A stretch of DNA of 64,000 nucleotides from a virus. Of this stretch, positions 17,861 to 27,364 are shown piece by piece (the first letter of the stretch is position 1; the number at the start of each line of letters is the position of its first letter). The DNA is taken from the IMG/VR virus record IMGVR_UViG_3300034013_000869, positions 62,001 to 126,000 of that record. One strand, given 5' to 3'. The translations under genes and the position numbers were made by a program. A model generated the notes under the pieces. It was not told the DNA's origin. It made no database searches and was given only the letters and a program-made list of their open reading frames with translations.

Positions 17861-19189
17861 TTATTGATCTAAAAATTGATCATTTTCAAGAGTCAAATAT
17901 GTAGAGTTCAAATTAAGTCGAATCTGTGACTTTAAGAAATCACCATCTCTTTGTTTTAATAACTTGAATCTATACAGATTTTGTCTTTTCATTTCTTCAG
18001 TTCTTATTATAGCAAAAAATGTGTCTGCTGTTTCAGCAATCGCCTTAGATTCAGGTACACTTTCTAATGTAATATCAGCTGAGTTCCAAGCGTCCTTAGC
18101 GACTTGAACACCAGTTATGACTGGACACTTGTATTTAGCACCAACTGCTCTTAAAGCTTCTGCAAGAGTCTTACCTTTAGTATAAAGGTTATCAGCCATT
18201 GCTCCTTTATTAGTTGCTACTAATGTGATATAATCCACGATAATTAAATCGATTTTTATATCTTTCTTTTCTTTTAACTTTTGAATGTAATTATCAAAAT
18301 CAGTAACCGTGGCAGTACCAGCCGCCCAGAACTTGGTAAAGATTTTACCAACTTTCTTATCAAAAAGATCCCCACTATCAGCAGTTTTACTAAGATTAGC
18401 GATTTTCTTTTTAATCATTTCGGTATCTTTTGAAAGAACATCATATTCATTGATAGGAATTTTTAATCTCATTGCTCCAATTCTTTTCATAACTTTTCTT
18501 TCACTCATCTCAAGTGTTATGTAAAGAACATTATGACCCATATCAGCGGCTTTGAAAGCAAAGTTCTGCATCCAAAGAGACTTACCATTGTTAGTCTCAG
18601 CCATAATAACATTAAGAGTTGAAATATCCCAACCACCACCTAACATATGGTCAATTGATTCAAATCCACACTTAACTTTAAATTTAGAAGAATCTTGAAC
18701 GTGGTTTTCAGGGTCATCAAAGTCTGAACCTAAGTCATCATCTTGAATAAAGTTTGTTGATGACATTTCATTGACAATAGATTTAATTCTATCAGCCGCT
18801 TCTACAGCTTTTTCAAAGTCAGAAATAGAATCAAGATTTCTTGTTTCGTCAATAATATCTACGGTACCGGTTTTTAACCTATTTCCTAGAATCCAAGCGT
18901 TAAATTTAGGTTCAATGAAGTTCTTCTCATCATATTCTTTTAAATCTACTTGTAAAATTGATTTTAATATTTCTTTAGTTATAACTCCTTCTTTATCTTC
19001 TAAAGAAACCATATCTAATATTTGTCTAGGAGTAGGAACCTGAGTATCAGCTTTAATCATATACTCTCTAATCACACCATAAACAAATTGAATTTCGGAG
19101 TTTCTAAAGAAATAAGGTTTAACAATATCAAAGTATTTCTTGTTCTTAAGTATAAAGCTGAAAAATACTTTCTCTAATTGTGGAGTCAT
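17861..19189 (-). CDS. Replicative DNA helicase, DnaB/T4 gp41 family
   Basis: 442 residues. A helical N-terminal domain (1-150) is followed by a RecA-type core. Walker A is AETNNGKS (197-204), as in gp41 where the first glycine is replaced. Walker B is in LIIVDYITL (about 305). A GVQVAKDAW motif corresponds to the sensor/arginine region and the fold ends with FKLLKQRDGD. It unwinds DNA 5' to 3' at the phage fork and recruits primase. The primase and loader are not visible in the window. Confidence 0.9.
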   Translation of the reverse strand: MTPQLEKVFFSFILKNKKYFDIVKPYFFRNSEIQFVYGVIREYMIKADTQVPTPRQILDMVSLEDKEGVITKEILKSILQVDLKEYDEKNFIEPKFNAWILGNRLKTGTVDIIDETRNLDSISDFEKAVEAADRIKSIVNEMSSTNFIQDDDLGSDFDDPENHVQDSSKFKVKCGFESIDHMLGGGWDISTLNVIMAETNNGKSLWMQNFAFKAADMGHNVLYITLEMSERKVMKRIGAMRLKIPINEYDVLSKDTEMIKKKIANLSKTADSGDLFDKKVGKIFTKFWAAGTATVTDFDNYIQKLKEKKDIKIDLIIVDYITLVATNKGAMADNLYTKGKTLAEALRAVGAKYKCPVITGVQVAKDAWNSADITLESVPESKAIAETADTFFAIIRTEEMKRQNLYRFKLLKQRDGDFLKSQIRLNLNSTYLTLENDQFLDQ

Positions 19190-19248
19190 TTAAATAATTT
19201 CATTTTTATATTATATAAAATGCTATTACTAAGTTTGCTATAAATGTG

Positions 19249-20034
19249 TTATTGCTCTTTAATTAGATCGATGTTTGAGTCTTTCTCAGTATCAGTAAAT
19301 GTAGAAAACTTTTGAATAGATGGGGTTTCTATATCAGCTAAAACTTCTTTTTGATTAATAGGGAATTTACTTTTAATTTTATTCAAAATACTAACTATAC
19401 CATGTTTTGCAATTATAGTACCTATACCAATTGCTAAACCTAAAAAGTTCTGACAAAGTGTTTCTAAATTCAATTCATATTTACCTATTATTGATAAAAC
19501 ACCATTCATGACAGGTATCAATAAAGATGTATAAGCAAACATATCAATTATTCCATCAGCGATAGTACCTAGATGTTTACCTATAACTGAGAATATATTT
19601 TTTATTGATTCTAAACTCTTTATCATTTTTTTAACAAGGCCGTTTCCAATTCCCATCATTTTTAATTCTTCCAACATAGATTGAGAATCTTTTGTAAGTA
19701 AGGCTTCTTCTTCTGGTGTTTTGAATCTTTTTTCTTCTAAATATGCTATTGTTACAGAAGAAATTGTTAATAAAACAACAGATTCTGGAGTTATTTCGAT
19801 TGAGGATATACCCATATTTCTTATAAGACTATCAACTATAGGATAAAGAGCTCCGATACCAGCTCCAAATGTAGCGATTAATCTAGTATTTAATTTTAAG
19901 TCAGCAACTACTTTCCTTTGCACTTTTTTATAGTTGGTCTCATCAGACTCTAATAACATTTTATCAAAAGAATTAATAAAATTAAAAGCCATCGATTCAG
20001 TTGAATCATACTCTTCAAATCTTTGAATTTTCAT
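19249..20034 (-). CDS. Hydrophobic protein with capsid-targeting-like N-terminus
   Basis: 261 residues starting MKIQRFEEYDSTES. At least four hydrophobic segments (about 52-72, 84-100, 165-190, 192-215) are separated by amphipathic helices, so it should insert in membranes. No transporter or holin family recognised. It belongs to a group here that pairs the N-terminal tag with membrane segments (25412, 26473, 30362, 32001). If packaged, it could be ejected with the DNA and help genome entry (inference). Confidence 0.7.
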   Translation of the reverse strand: MKIQRFEEYDSTESMAFNFINSFDKMLLESDETNYKKVQRKVVADLKLNTRLIATFGAGIGALYPIVDSLIRNMGISSIEITPESVVLLTISSVTIAYLEEKRFKTPEEEALLTKDSQSMLEELKMMGIGNGLVKKMIKSLESIKNIFSVIGKHLGTIADGIIDMFAYTSLLIPVMNGVLSIIGKYELNLETLCQNFLGLAIGIGTIIAKHGIVSILNKIKSKFPINQKEVLADIETPSIQKFSTFTDTEKDSNIDLIKEQ

Positions 20035-20156
20035 AAAGTATATATTATTTATTAATCCTCATTTTTCATAACAAAGGTTCTCTTTTAGTGTTAGATTCTA
20101 AAATAATTTAGAATTTTCATAACTATATCTAAAAAGCATAAAAATGAGTTTATTTA

Positions 20157-20167
20157 TTTAATATATA
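20157..20167 (+). promoter_or_regulatory. TTTAATATATA promoter-like element
   Basis: Exact copy 22 nt upstream of ATG 20190. Confidence 0.5.
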
Positions 20168-20189
20168 AAACATAAAAATAATATTTAAA

Positions 20190-20678
20190 ATGAGATATCT
20201 AAAAACTTTTGAAAACTTTGATCTAGGACCTAGATTCACTGATGATAGCGTTGAAACCGACGAACAAGATTGGTTGACAAGAGCTAAACAAATAGAAAAT
20301 GAAGAAGAGTCTGAAGAAGAGTCCGAAGAAGATTATGAAGATTGTGAAGAATGCGATGATGAAGAGACAAATTCATTGGAATCTAAACCTAGAGTTTGGG
20401 GTGATGAAGTTGTTGAAAAGAAAAAGGTAAATGCTGGATTTCAAGCTTATTTAGATAAACAAAAAGCTAAAAAAGGAGATAAAAAAGAAGAAAAAGGTGG
20501 TAAAAAAGCTAAACCTGATTTTTTAGATTTAGATAAAGATGGTGATAAAAAAGAACCAATGAAGAAAGCGGCTAAAGATGCTAAAGAAGATGACAAAGGT
20601 GGTAAAAAAGGTTTAACGGCTGGACAAAAGAAATTACCAGAAGCAATGCAAAAAGCTATTTTGAAAAAACAAAAATAA
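20190..20678 (+). CDS. Charged internal-protein candidate (acidic then lysine-rich)
   Basis: 162 residues starting MRYLKTFENFDLG. Residues 35-65 are mostly D/E with two cysteines; residues 75-162 are lysine-rich and low in complexity. A calcium-loop-like segment DFLDLDKDGDKKEPM lies at about 110-124. The combination of tag, acidic stretch and basic tail suggests an internal head protein that binds packaged DNA (inference). Own promoter-like element and own terminator. Confidence 0.7.
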   Translation: MRYLKTFENFDLGPRFTDDSVETDEQDWLTRAKQIENEEESEEESEEDYEDCEECDDEETNSLESKPRVWGDEVVEKKKVNAGFQAYLDKQKAKKGDKKEEKGGKKAKPDFLDLDKDGDKKEPMKKAAKDAKEDDKGGKKGLTAGQKKLPEAMQKAILKKQK

Positions 20679-20695
20679 TTAAAAAGCTATATAAC

Positions 20696-20726
20696 AAAAA
20701 ACCCACTCAATTGAGTGGGTTTTTTT
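20696..20726. terminator. Bidirectional rho-independent terminator
   Basis: CCCACTCAATTGAGTGGG stem flanked by A and T runs, nearly the same sequence as the hairpin at 11421-11452, between convergent genes. Confidence 0.9.
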
Positions 20727-22392
20727 ATGCTTCTATTTTAATATTTATTCTCTTAATAGCATCTTGAATCCAATCCGGTAAAAAGTGCGAACTATGTTTA
20801 ATAACATCACCAAATGAACCATCAATTATAATAGTATCTGCATAATCTAAACTTGAACGAACAGGTCTACCAGTCATCTGAACTATACCAGAAACCGTTT
20901 TCCAAGAATACCATTCAGGATTATTCTTTTGTCTCAATTTATTCTTTTGAGAACCTAAACTAGGATATGGAACTTTAGCAATTATTTGAAATCTAGCATC
21001 ATCATTATCAAATGAAACACCAGTATCCATTGAAGGACTAACAATAACCGTTGGTTTATCAGACTCTTTGTGCATTTTTAAGACTTCATCTTTGTTAGTT
21101 GAATCATGAAAAATTAATCTTGGATCTTTTATCGATTGTTCAATCCATTTAGCTAATTCAAATGAGTTAGTATGTATGATACCTTTTTTATTCTTATACT
21201 TATCTAATAGTTTCTTTATATAAGGAATGTATCTTTTAAATGTTTCTTCTTTAGATTTATAAGACATCTTACCAATAGGCATATAATAAATAGGTCTATT
21301 CTTAACATTGAAAGGAGAAGCAATTGAATAATATACCGCTTTAGTAACATCTAATCCATTTAATTGGCAAAATAAATTCTTATCTAAAATAGTACCAGAC
21401 ATAAGAATAACCATATCATAATTAGCAAAGACATATTTATCTAAATAGTCATAAGCCCAAATAGGTTCTAATGATAATTCTTTTTGTTTTAACTTTTCAT
21501 TATAATATGTTTCTAATACCCAATTATTAGGATTATCTTTATACTCTTTCAGGAAGATTTCTATTTTCAATTGTAGTTGTCTAAGATCAGTAGCGAGTTG
21601 CATAGTCTTAACATCTGAATTTTTACCACCAATAACTTTATTGATTTTCAAATCTCTTTTATCTTGTCTAACATTTCTCGGAGCAGAAGACATACCCTTC
21701 TCCATTGATTCAATAGTTGTTAAAACCTCTCCGTTTAGATATCTTAGAAAGTCAACATACTGAGAAATAGAAGTAACTCCTTTGAGTTGTTTCATTATTG
21801 AATACTCATCACTAAACTTAAATCTTTTAATCATATTCTCAGTTATCTTAATAGTAATGAAGTCAGACATCACATCATCAAAGTCATGACACTCATCAAC
21901 TATCAAAACTCTAGCATCTCTATTCTCCATCAATTTAGGATTATAGATAGAATAAAGAATGTATAAATAGAAATTAGTAAGAGAAATACCACCACTTATA
22001 AAAGACTCTCTTGAATAAGAATAAGGACAAGATTCACAAGTTGTTTTATTTAATCTATTGAACTCAGCACCTTGAGAACAAGAACAAGAATATTGCTCAC
22101 ACTCATAGTTTTCTTTACCTTTTAAGTCCGAGATAGACTCATATTCATTTGAGTATTGATCTTGTAGAATTTTACTATTAGTTATGATATCAACTTTAGC
22201 AGTTCTATTAACATTTTTTTTATACCAATCGGCAACCATAAGAGCTAAATGTGACTTTCCACTTCCAACTGGAAGATTAAGTAGAAAAAACTTATTAAGT
22301 TTATTTTTATTATACTCGGTTTCGATGAAATTAAGAGCTTCTTTTTGCTCTTTTCTGGGCTTATATTTAGCCAAATCGTTTTTTAGTGACAT
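20725..22392 (-). CDS. DinG/XPD-like superfamily 2 helicase with Fe-S cysteines
   Basis: 555 residues. Walker A VGSGKSH (42-48), a cysteine group at 98, 103, 105, 119 and 122 that would ligate a 4Fe-4S cluster, the DECH box at 166-169, and motif VI in QMTGRPVRS near the C-terminus. This order matches DinG/XPD 5'-3' helicases, which open D-loops, R-loops or other structures during repair and replication. Shorter than E. coli DinG (about 716). Single gene facing the divergent 22502 gene. Confidence 0.85.
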   Translation of the reverse strand: MSLKNDLAKYKPRKEQKEALNFIETEYNKNKLNKFFLLNLPVGSGKSHLALMVADWYKKNVNRTAKVDIITNSKILQDQYSNEYESISDLKGKENYECEQYSCSCSQGAEFNRLNKTTCESCPYSYSRESFISGGISLTNFYLYILYSIYNPKLMENRDARVLIVDECHDFDDVMSDFITIKITENMIKRFKFSDEYSIMKQLKGVTSISQYVDFLRYLNGEVLTTIESMEKGMSSAPRNVRQDKRDLKINKVIGGKNSDVKTMQLATDLRQLQLKIEIFLKEYKDNPNNWVLETYYNEKLKQKELSLEPIWAYDYLDKYVFANYDMVILMSGTILDKNLFCQLNGLDVTKAVYYSIASPFNVKNRPIYYMPIGKMSYKSKEETFKRYIPYIKKLLDKYKNKKGIIHTNSFELAKWIEQSIKDPRLIFHDSTNKDEVLKMHKESDKPTVIVSPSMDTGVSFDNDDARFQIIAKVPYPSLGSQKNKLRQKNNPEWYSWKTVSGIVQMTGRPVRSSLDYADTIIIDGSFGDVIKHSSHFLPDWIQDAIKRINIKIEA

Positions 22393-22501
22393 GAAAATTA
22401 GAAAATTTATAAAAATTATATCATTTTTTTCTATTTAGTTTAAGAAATAGGTTTTTTTGAGGTTTTTTATAAATATATAAGAAAAATACACCTCTTTTAT
22501 T

Positions 22502-22684
22502 ATGCTTTACATGGATTACGATGAGTTTAATATCTATACCACAATTGAAGATGTCGAAAGCTATGTAGAAATTCTTTTTTCTCAAGGATTTGAGTTGAAA
22601 GATGAGATATATAGTAAGTGTTTAAGTTACTTTGGAAATGACTTCAAACATTTAATAGACAGATTCTTTTATGACGAAGATTAA
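22502..22684 (+). CDS. Small acidic hypothetical protein
   Basis: 60 residues, rich in Y, F, D and E. It overlaps the start of the HAD gene by 14 nt, so the two are translationally coupled. No recognisable motif. Confidence 0.55.
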   Translation: MLYMDYDEFNIYTTIEDVESYVEILFSQGFELKDEIYSKCLSYFGNDFKHLIDRFFYDED

Positions 22685-23318
22685 AAACTACAATGAATAT
22701 ATAAATCAAAATGTTCTTTACATATTTGATTTTGACGACACGCTTGTTAATACACCAAGCTACGAGGAACTCGCTATCCAATTTTTAAAAGAAGACGTAA
22801 CAATAAAAGATTTATTAAATCAATCGGTTAATAGAATAGGCGTTACATTAAATGATCTAAAGTGGCAAGACGGAAGAATCTATGTAATGGATATCAATAA
22901 ACAACTAAAAGAATTTGGCAACTGGGTAAGAAAAGGTGACAGAATGTATATGTTGTCTCCAAATTTATTTCACACATCTGATATAAGTCTACCAAGTACA
23001 TTAAAAAGTCTTTCCAATCTATACAAATCAGTTGATAATAAGTGTATAGTAACAGCTAGAGAGGAATCCATAAGAGATAAAATAACAAATAAATTATTAG
23101 AACTTGGACTAGAAATTCCTAAATATGGTTTACATATGGCACCAGTTGGTACTAAAAATGCAGGACATTGGAAAGGTGAGAAGATAGTTGAAATACTAAA
23201 AGAAACAGGATTCCAAAAAGCTATCTTCTATGATGATAATTCTAAATATATTAGAAAAGCAACTAAAGTAGTAAGAGAAAAGATGCCAAATATACAATTT
23301 GAACCAGTTAAGGTTTAA
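22671..23318 (+). CDS. HAD-superfamily phosphatase/hydrolase with capsid-targeting-like N-terminus
   Basis: 215 residues. The nucleophile motif DFDDT (20-24) is followed by a threonine-containing motif II (CIVTAREES) and a C-terminal FYDDN acidic motif III, so all HAD catalytic motifs are present. It is similar in layout to small phage HADs linked to nucleic-acid end repair. The first residues MTKIKNYNEYINQN fit the recurrent tag, placed directly before the catalytic domain. Its stop overlaps the convergent polymerase gene by 4 nt. The substrate is not evident. Confidence 0.75.
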   Translation: MTKIKNYNEYINQNVLYIFDFDDTLVNTPSYEELAIQFLKEDVTIKDLLNQSVNRIGVTLNDLKWQDGRIYVMDINKQLKEFGNWVRKGDRMYMLSPNLFHTSDISLPSTLKSLSNLYKSVDNKCIVTAREESIRDKITNKLLELGLEIPKYGLHMAPVGTKNAGHWKGEKIVEILKETGFQKAIFYDDNSKYIRKATKVVREKMPNIQFEPVKV

Positions 23319-24844
23319 TATACTTCAGCTTCTAATCTTTTAATTTCATCCATTACTTCTTTTAACTCTTCTTTCTTATCCATCATCACTTTCTTAGCTT
23401 TCTTTCTATCAGCATAAACATCTTCCAACATAATCAACGTAGGTGACTTTCTTTTCTCAAATACAACACCATTGACACATAAAACATGTTGAGATAAATC
23501 TATAGGTCTTCCATTCGTACATTTAGATTTATCTTTCTCATCTTGAACTCCGACAAATGTTTCAGGAGCAATAAAGAATTGTCTTTGAGTAGTCGGATAA
23601 AGAGAAGCAAAGTCATAAGTAACACACCACTGATTCATACCAACCACCGGATCCTTAACCCAACCACCAGCAATTGTAGATTCAGCATCTCCTTTCTCAT
23701 CTCTAAAAAGAACAATGTTTTCCATATCACGGAATTTGTTTCTTAAAACTCCTTCTGTAATAGCCAATGAGCCTAAAGCGTTATTCATTTGAGAGACAAC
23801 ATCAACAATTCTAATTTGAGCTAATGAAGAAATCGCATAAATAATTGAAATATAGTTACGAGCGTCGTGTATCTTCTGAACTAGAACACTATCGACAGCG
23901 TTATAATACATAAAGGTTTCAAAGTCATCTTCATATAACTTTTGTAATGAACCGTTATACTTAATCTTTTCAACCCCAACTAACTTATTAGAAACGAAAT
24001 CTAAAGATGATGATTCTTTTACTTTAATAGAAGTATCACAAATTTCATATAATTGCATATAATCGAAAATCATTCTATGAGCTGGTACCTCAAACTCAGT
24101 AGACCAAATCTTATTCATCTTTTTAGTTAAAGAAGAAACAGCTGGATCAATTTTATATTCTTTACCATTTACCCATTTAGAAATCTTTCTTGATCGGTTT
24201 ACTAAATACAACCAGTCATATTGAAGGAAGTTCCATCCTGTTAGAATAGGCATCTTAGGAATCATCTTATAGAAGAAAGCATATAACATATCAAATTCAT
24301 CTTCATATTTGATATACTTGAATTTATAATCAGCTCCGAATTTTTCAAAATACTTGTTAGTATTATCCTTGATTCGTTGTTGCATATCTTCTGGCATTTC
24401 TTTAAGACCTAAAAGAATAATTTTGTCGTCATAAACAATAGATATAGATAGAACTTGAGTTGAAGCTCCTTCTTTTGTTACATTACCATTAACGTCTTTA
24501 ATATCAGCCGCTTCTGGGAAACCGTCAACGATTTCTGTTTCAATATCTATAAAGTAAATATTAGGTAAGTTAAACTCAAATATCTCATTCTTCTCAGATT
24601 CTGGAAGTGAGTCTAGGAACTCATAAATAGCATATCTATCTGGATGATTTACTTCTATCTGTTTAACGGATTTACCATCCCAAGATTTGAATTCTGGATG
24701 TTTTTGAGGATCGTTATCTTCACAAGCCACATATTTCATTGGATCTTCCCAATTGTAATATTTTAGTTTTATATCACCAGACTTATCAACATAACTTACT
24801 ACTAGTTTTTTACTATTTGTTAGGTATTGTGTTTCTACGAGCAT
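23315..24844 (-). CDS. Family B DNA polymerase, N-terminal half (exonuclease and palm motif A)
   Basis: 509 residues of a T4 gp43-type polymerase (gp43 is about 900). Exo I D100-I-E102, exo II NFLQYD (204-209), exo III YNAVD (313-317) and palm motif A DFASLYP (410-416) are intact. It stops in the fingers helices (KKVMMDKKEELKE...). Motif B (KxxxNSxYG) and the DTDS motif C are absent here and nowhere else in the window. It is either a split polymerase with a separate second half elsewhere, as in T4-like phages with 43A/43B, or a truncated gene. The intact 3' end and tight gene packing favour a split. Confidence 0.9.
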   Translation of the reverse strand: MLVETQYLTNSKKLVVSYVDKSGDIKLKYYNWEDPMKYVACEDNDPQKHPEFKSWDGKSVKQIEVNHPDRYAIYEFLDSLPESEKNEIFEFNLPNIYFIDIETEIVDGFPEAADIKDVNGNVTKEGASTQVLSISIVYDDKIILLGLKEMPEDMQQRIKDNTNKYFEKFGADYKFKYIKYEDEFDMLYAFFYKMIPKMPILTGWNFLQYDWLYLVNRSRKISKWVNGKEYKIDPAVSSLTKKMNKIWSTEFEVPAHRMIFDYMQLYEICDTSIKVKESSSLDFVSNKLVGVEKIKYNGSLQKLYEDDFETFMYYNAVDSVLVQKIHDARNYISIIYAISSLAQIRIVDVVSQMNNALGSLAITEGVLRNKFRDMENIVLFRDEKGDAESTIAGGWVKDPVVGMNQWCVTYDFASLYPTTQRQFFIAPETFVGVQDEKDKSKCTNGRPIDLSQHVLCVNGVVFEKRKSPTLIMLEDVYADRKKAKKVMMDKKEELKEVMDEIKRLEAEVY

Positions 24845-24914
24845 TTTTTAATTTCGATTTATATTTATAGACAAAAAAATAAAAAAGTTATTTTATAAAA
24901 ATTATTTAATAATA

Positions 24915-24946
24915 TTTGGAGAATTATAAAAGTTGCACTATATTTG
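24915..24946 (+). promoter_or_regulatory. Bacteroidota-type promoter (TTTG-N20-TATATTTG)
   Basis: TTTG at 24915-24918, exactly 20 nt, then TATATTTG at 24939-24946, matching the -33/-7 consensus of the Bacteroidota primary sigma factor. Transcription should start near 24953, about 28 nt before ATG 24981. Confidence 0.75.
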
Positions 24947-24980
24947 TATTATATAACAAACATATAAAGCCACTACAAAT

Positions 24981-25361
24981 ATGAAAACTGTAATACTTAA
25001 AGGACAAGAAATTAAAATCGGATCTGAAGTTCGTTTTATTGACGATAGAAATCTTTATTCAGATGTTAAAAATATCATCAAACCTGTTTTAGGAAATGTA
25101 TATGTTGTTAGAGGATTCTCTAAAAACGGTGGATTTCTTTTAGAAGGAATTGAAAACCAAATTCACACATTTGCTGATATGAATGGTACAATCTTCGATA
25201 CTTGTGAACCAGGTTTTGGAGTTAACCGATTCGAACCAGCTACACCTCTTAAAAAGAGAAAAATTGTAAGAATTGAAATTCTACCTATGGTAGAAGAAAG
25301 ACTTTATGTTCCAACTAAGAAAAAAACTAAAGTCAAAGAAGAAGAATTGGAATTGGCATAA
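24981..25361 (+). CDS. Small hypothetical protein under a host-type promoter
   Basis: 126 residues. The N-terminal 80 residues look like a small beta-barrel (EVRFIDD, VYVVRGFSKNGGFLLEGI); the C-terminus is a charged K/E tail. It is monocistronic, with its own host-like promoter and terminator, which suggests early expression in infection. No family or function recognised; a host takeover role is conceivable from its expression signals only. Confidence 0.7.
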   Translation: MKTVILKGQEIKIGSEVRFIDDRNLYSDVKNIIKPVLGNVYVVRGFSKNGGFLLEGIENQIHTFADMNGTIFDTCEPGFGVNRFEPATPLKKRKIVRIEILPMVEERLYVPTKKKTKVKEEELELA

Positions 25362-25391
25362 AAAAAGGGAAGTTTTTACTTCCCTTTTTTT
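25361..25391. terminator. Bidirectional rho-independent terminator
   Basis: AAAAAAGGGAAGT / ACTTCCCTTTTTT stem with a TTTT loop directly after the stop codon of the 24981 gene and before the convergent stop at 25412. Confidence 0.9.
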
Positions 25392-25411
25392 ATTTTTATA
25401 TCTTTTTTAAT

Positions 25412-26422
25412 TTATTTCTTAAAATTTCTCATTTTTTTAGAAGAAACACTTTCTACTGTAGATTTTGTTTGAGTAACATTACCAGAAACCTCAGCCATAT
25501 TTGTGTTAAGAACTGCATGTAAGTCAGATGCGTTTATAAGATCTGTAATACTCATATTAAGTGGCTCTAAATAAGCTTTTAACACAGAGGCTAATCTACT
25601 GATACAATTATCAATTGCCTCAGCTTTAGCACCAGTATAACTAGTACTTCCTAAACCAATAGCACCTAATGCAACTAATGAACCACCAGCAGCAACTTCG
25701 TATCCTCCTCTTGGAGCTACAATGTCCCAACTAAAAGATCCGTGACTATATCCACCACCACCGGTAGATAGCCATTTATCAGGAGATTCTGCTTGAAATC
25801 TCATCATTCCAAACATTGCTAAACCAAAACCTAAAAGTAAAAGAGTTGGACCAGCAACAGTTACAGTTTTATCAACAAAATTTAACCATTTTGATTTTTT
25901 TGCTAAATCTTCAAAAATATGCTTAACATGAGCAATTTCTTCAGCAGTTGGTTTATAATCTATATAAGCTTCTTTATATTTACCAGTTCTATCTTTATAA
26001 GTAACACCATAATAACCAATTGAGTATTCTTTAAAACTTTGAGCGACATACTCAGCACCAACTGGAATATCTCTCATACTACCTCTAAATTTAATTGAAC
26101 CCGCTGTTAAAATTGGAAGTCTAGCAATAGCACTTTTCATTATAGAATCCATAGCAGCTGGATTAATTAAATCCTTACCTGTATAATTTTCTCTAATTTT
26201 TTCCTCAGGAAGATTTTGTGTTTCGGATTGAGCTTGTGCAGCTTGAATCATTTTATCTGAGATGTCTGATTTATTAGGATCCATAAGTTCAGCAGCATCA
26301 GCAGCAACGTCTTCAAGAGGCATTTCTTTTCTAGCTATATTTATTAGTTCCTCGGAGGAAACATTAGTTTCATTTTCGTAAACTTTTGAGAATCCCTTAA
26401 AATTGTTAATTATTCTACTCAT
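25412..26422 (-). CDS. Hydrophobic protein with capsid-targeting-like N-terminus
   Basis: 336 residues beginning MSRIINNFKGFSKVYENE, a looser version of the tag. A long charged region (20-110) precedes two membrane segments (about 195-215 and 245-262) separated by a glycine-rich loop (STGGGGYSHGSF). The C-terminus is helical and polar. The folded middle has IGYYGVTYKDRTGKYKEAYIDY. No family recognised. It precedes 26473, which shares the tag-plus-hydrophobic design. Confidence 0.65.
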   Translation of the reverse strand: MSRIINNFKGFSKVYENETNVSSEELINIARKEMPLEDVAADAAELMDPNKSDISDKMIQAAQAQSETQNLPEEKIRENYTGKDLINPAAMDSIMKSAIARLPILTAGSIKFRGSMRDIPVGAEYVAQSFKEYSIGYYGVTYKDRTGKYKEAYIDYKPTAEEIAHVKHIFEDLAKKSKWLNFVDKTVTVAGPTLLLLGFGLAMFGMMRFQAESPDKWLSTGGGGYSHGSFSWDIVAPRGGYEVAAGGSLVALGAIGLGSTSYTGAKAEAIDNCISRLASVLKAYLEPLNMSITDLINASDLHAVLNTNMAEVSGNVTQTKSTVESVSSKKMRNFKK

Positions 26423-26472
26423 TTTTCTGGTTTATTTTTTATTATATATTTTATTTAAAAAGTCATTTTTTA

Positions 26473-27321
26473 TTAATTGAATGACAAATCTTCTTGTCTT
26501 ATTTTTTGACCTTGTTCTTTTAATTTTTGAAGATACATTTTCTGAAAAGGAGACTCACCTTGAGTAAAGTCTTGATAATCTTTAACTTTACTTTTTGTAA
26601 ACTCATCCCATCCTGTTATTTTACTGATAAAACTTTTTGGTTTATACCCTGGAACATCTCTAACATCTTTCATAACCTTTATCTCAAGATTAACTTTCTT
26701 CTTAGATGCCCATATAAAAACAATCAGTATAACAATACTACAAACAGCAGTAATAATAGGACCAGCTGTAACACCCAAAGCAACTAAAGCACTGGTGATT
26801 AGATTTGATAGGACTAATGAAATAGCTGATTTACCAGCAAGAGCTAAAATTTTATTAATACCAAACTTAAGTTTTAGACTTTTATCTTCTAATCCATCTT
26901 CTGATTTTAATTTTTCTTTATCATCAGAAAAAGACCAACTTTTATCTGTAACAAAGTCTTTTAAACCAACAGAAATTTTGGAATAAAGATTTTTAACACT
27001 CTTAGCGCTCAAGTCAGACCACTCTAAATCTGAGTAATCTTTACTAAAAAGTAAATTTATTATTCTATTTAATTGAATCTTTGACATCTCACCGATAGCT
27101 TCAAATAATTGAGCAAAATAATCTTTAAATTTTGATAATTTATTTTTTATCCAATCTATAAAAGAAGTAATTTTATCCCAAATAAATTCACCAGTATCTG
27201 ATATCCACTGACCAATATCAGAAATGACATCCTTCATACCTGGTATTGGATCTACCGGTAATGTAAACATATCCAATGTCTCATTTGTTGAGAAATCTTT
27301 ATATGTATTTAAATATTCCAT
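26473..27321 (-). CDS. Hydrophobic protein with NETxDMxTLPVDPIPG N-terminal module
   Basis: 282 residues. The start MEYLNTYKDFST is followed by NETLDMFTLPVDPIPG, nearly identical to the start of the protein at 32001 (NETMDMMTLPVDPIPG). Residues 30-100 are amphipathic helices rich in W and I; a strong membrane segment (about 165-210) follows, with a basic/charged C-terminus. The shared module right behind the tag suggests a common targeting or assembly role. A TTTAATATATA element ends 4 nt before the ATG. Confidence 0.7.
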   Translation of the reverse strand: MEYLNTYKDFSTNETLDMFTLPVDPIPGMKDVISDIGQWISDTGEFIWDKITSFIDWIKNKLSKFKDYFAQLFEAIGEMSKIQLNRIINLLFSKDYSDLEWSDLSAKSVKNLYSKISVGLKDFVTDKSWSFSDDKEKLKSEDGLEDKSLKLKFGINKILALAGKSAISLVLSNLITSALVALGVTAGPIITAVCSIVILIVFIWASKKKVNLEIKVMKDVRDVPGYKPKSFISKITGWDEFTKSKVKDYQDFTQGESPFQKMYLQKLKEQGQKIRQEDLSFN

Positions 27322-27325
27322 AGAT

Positions 27326-27336
27326 TATATATTAAA
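27326..27336 (-). promoter_or_regulatory. TTTAATATATA promoter-like element
   Basis: Minus-strand copy ending 4 nt before the start at 27321. Confidence 0.5.
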
Positions 27337-27364
27337 AAAAAAGAGGCTAAAAGCCTCTTTTTTT
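27334..27364 (-). terminator. Rho-independent terminator
   Basis: GAGGCT/AGCCTC stem with AAA loop and A/T runs, between the stop at 27363 and the next start at 27321. Confidence 0.8.
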
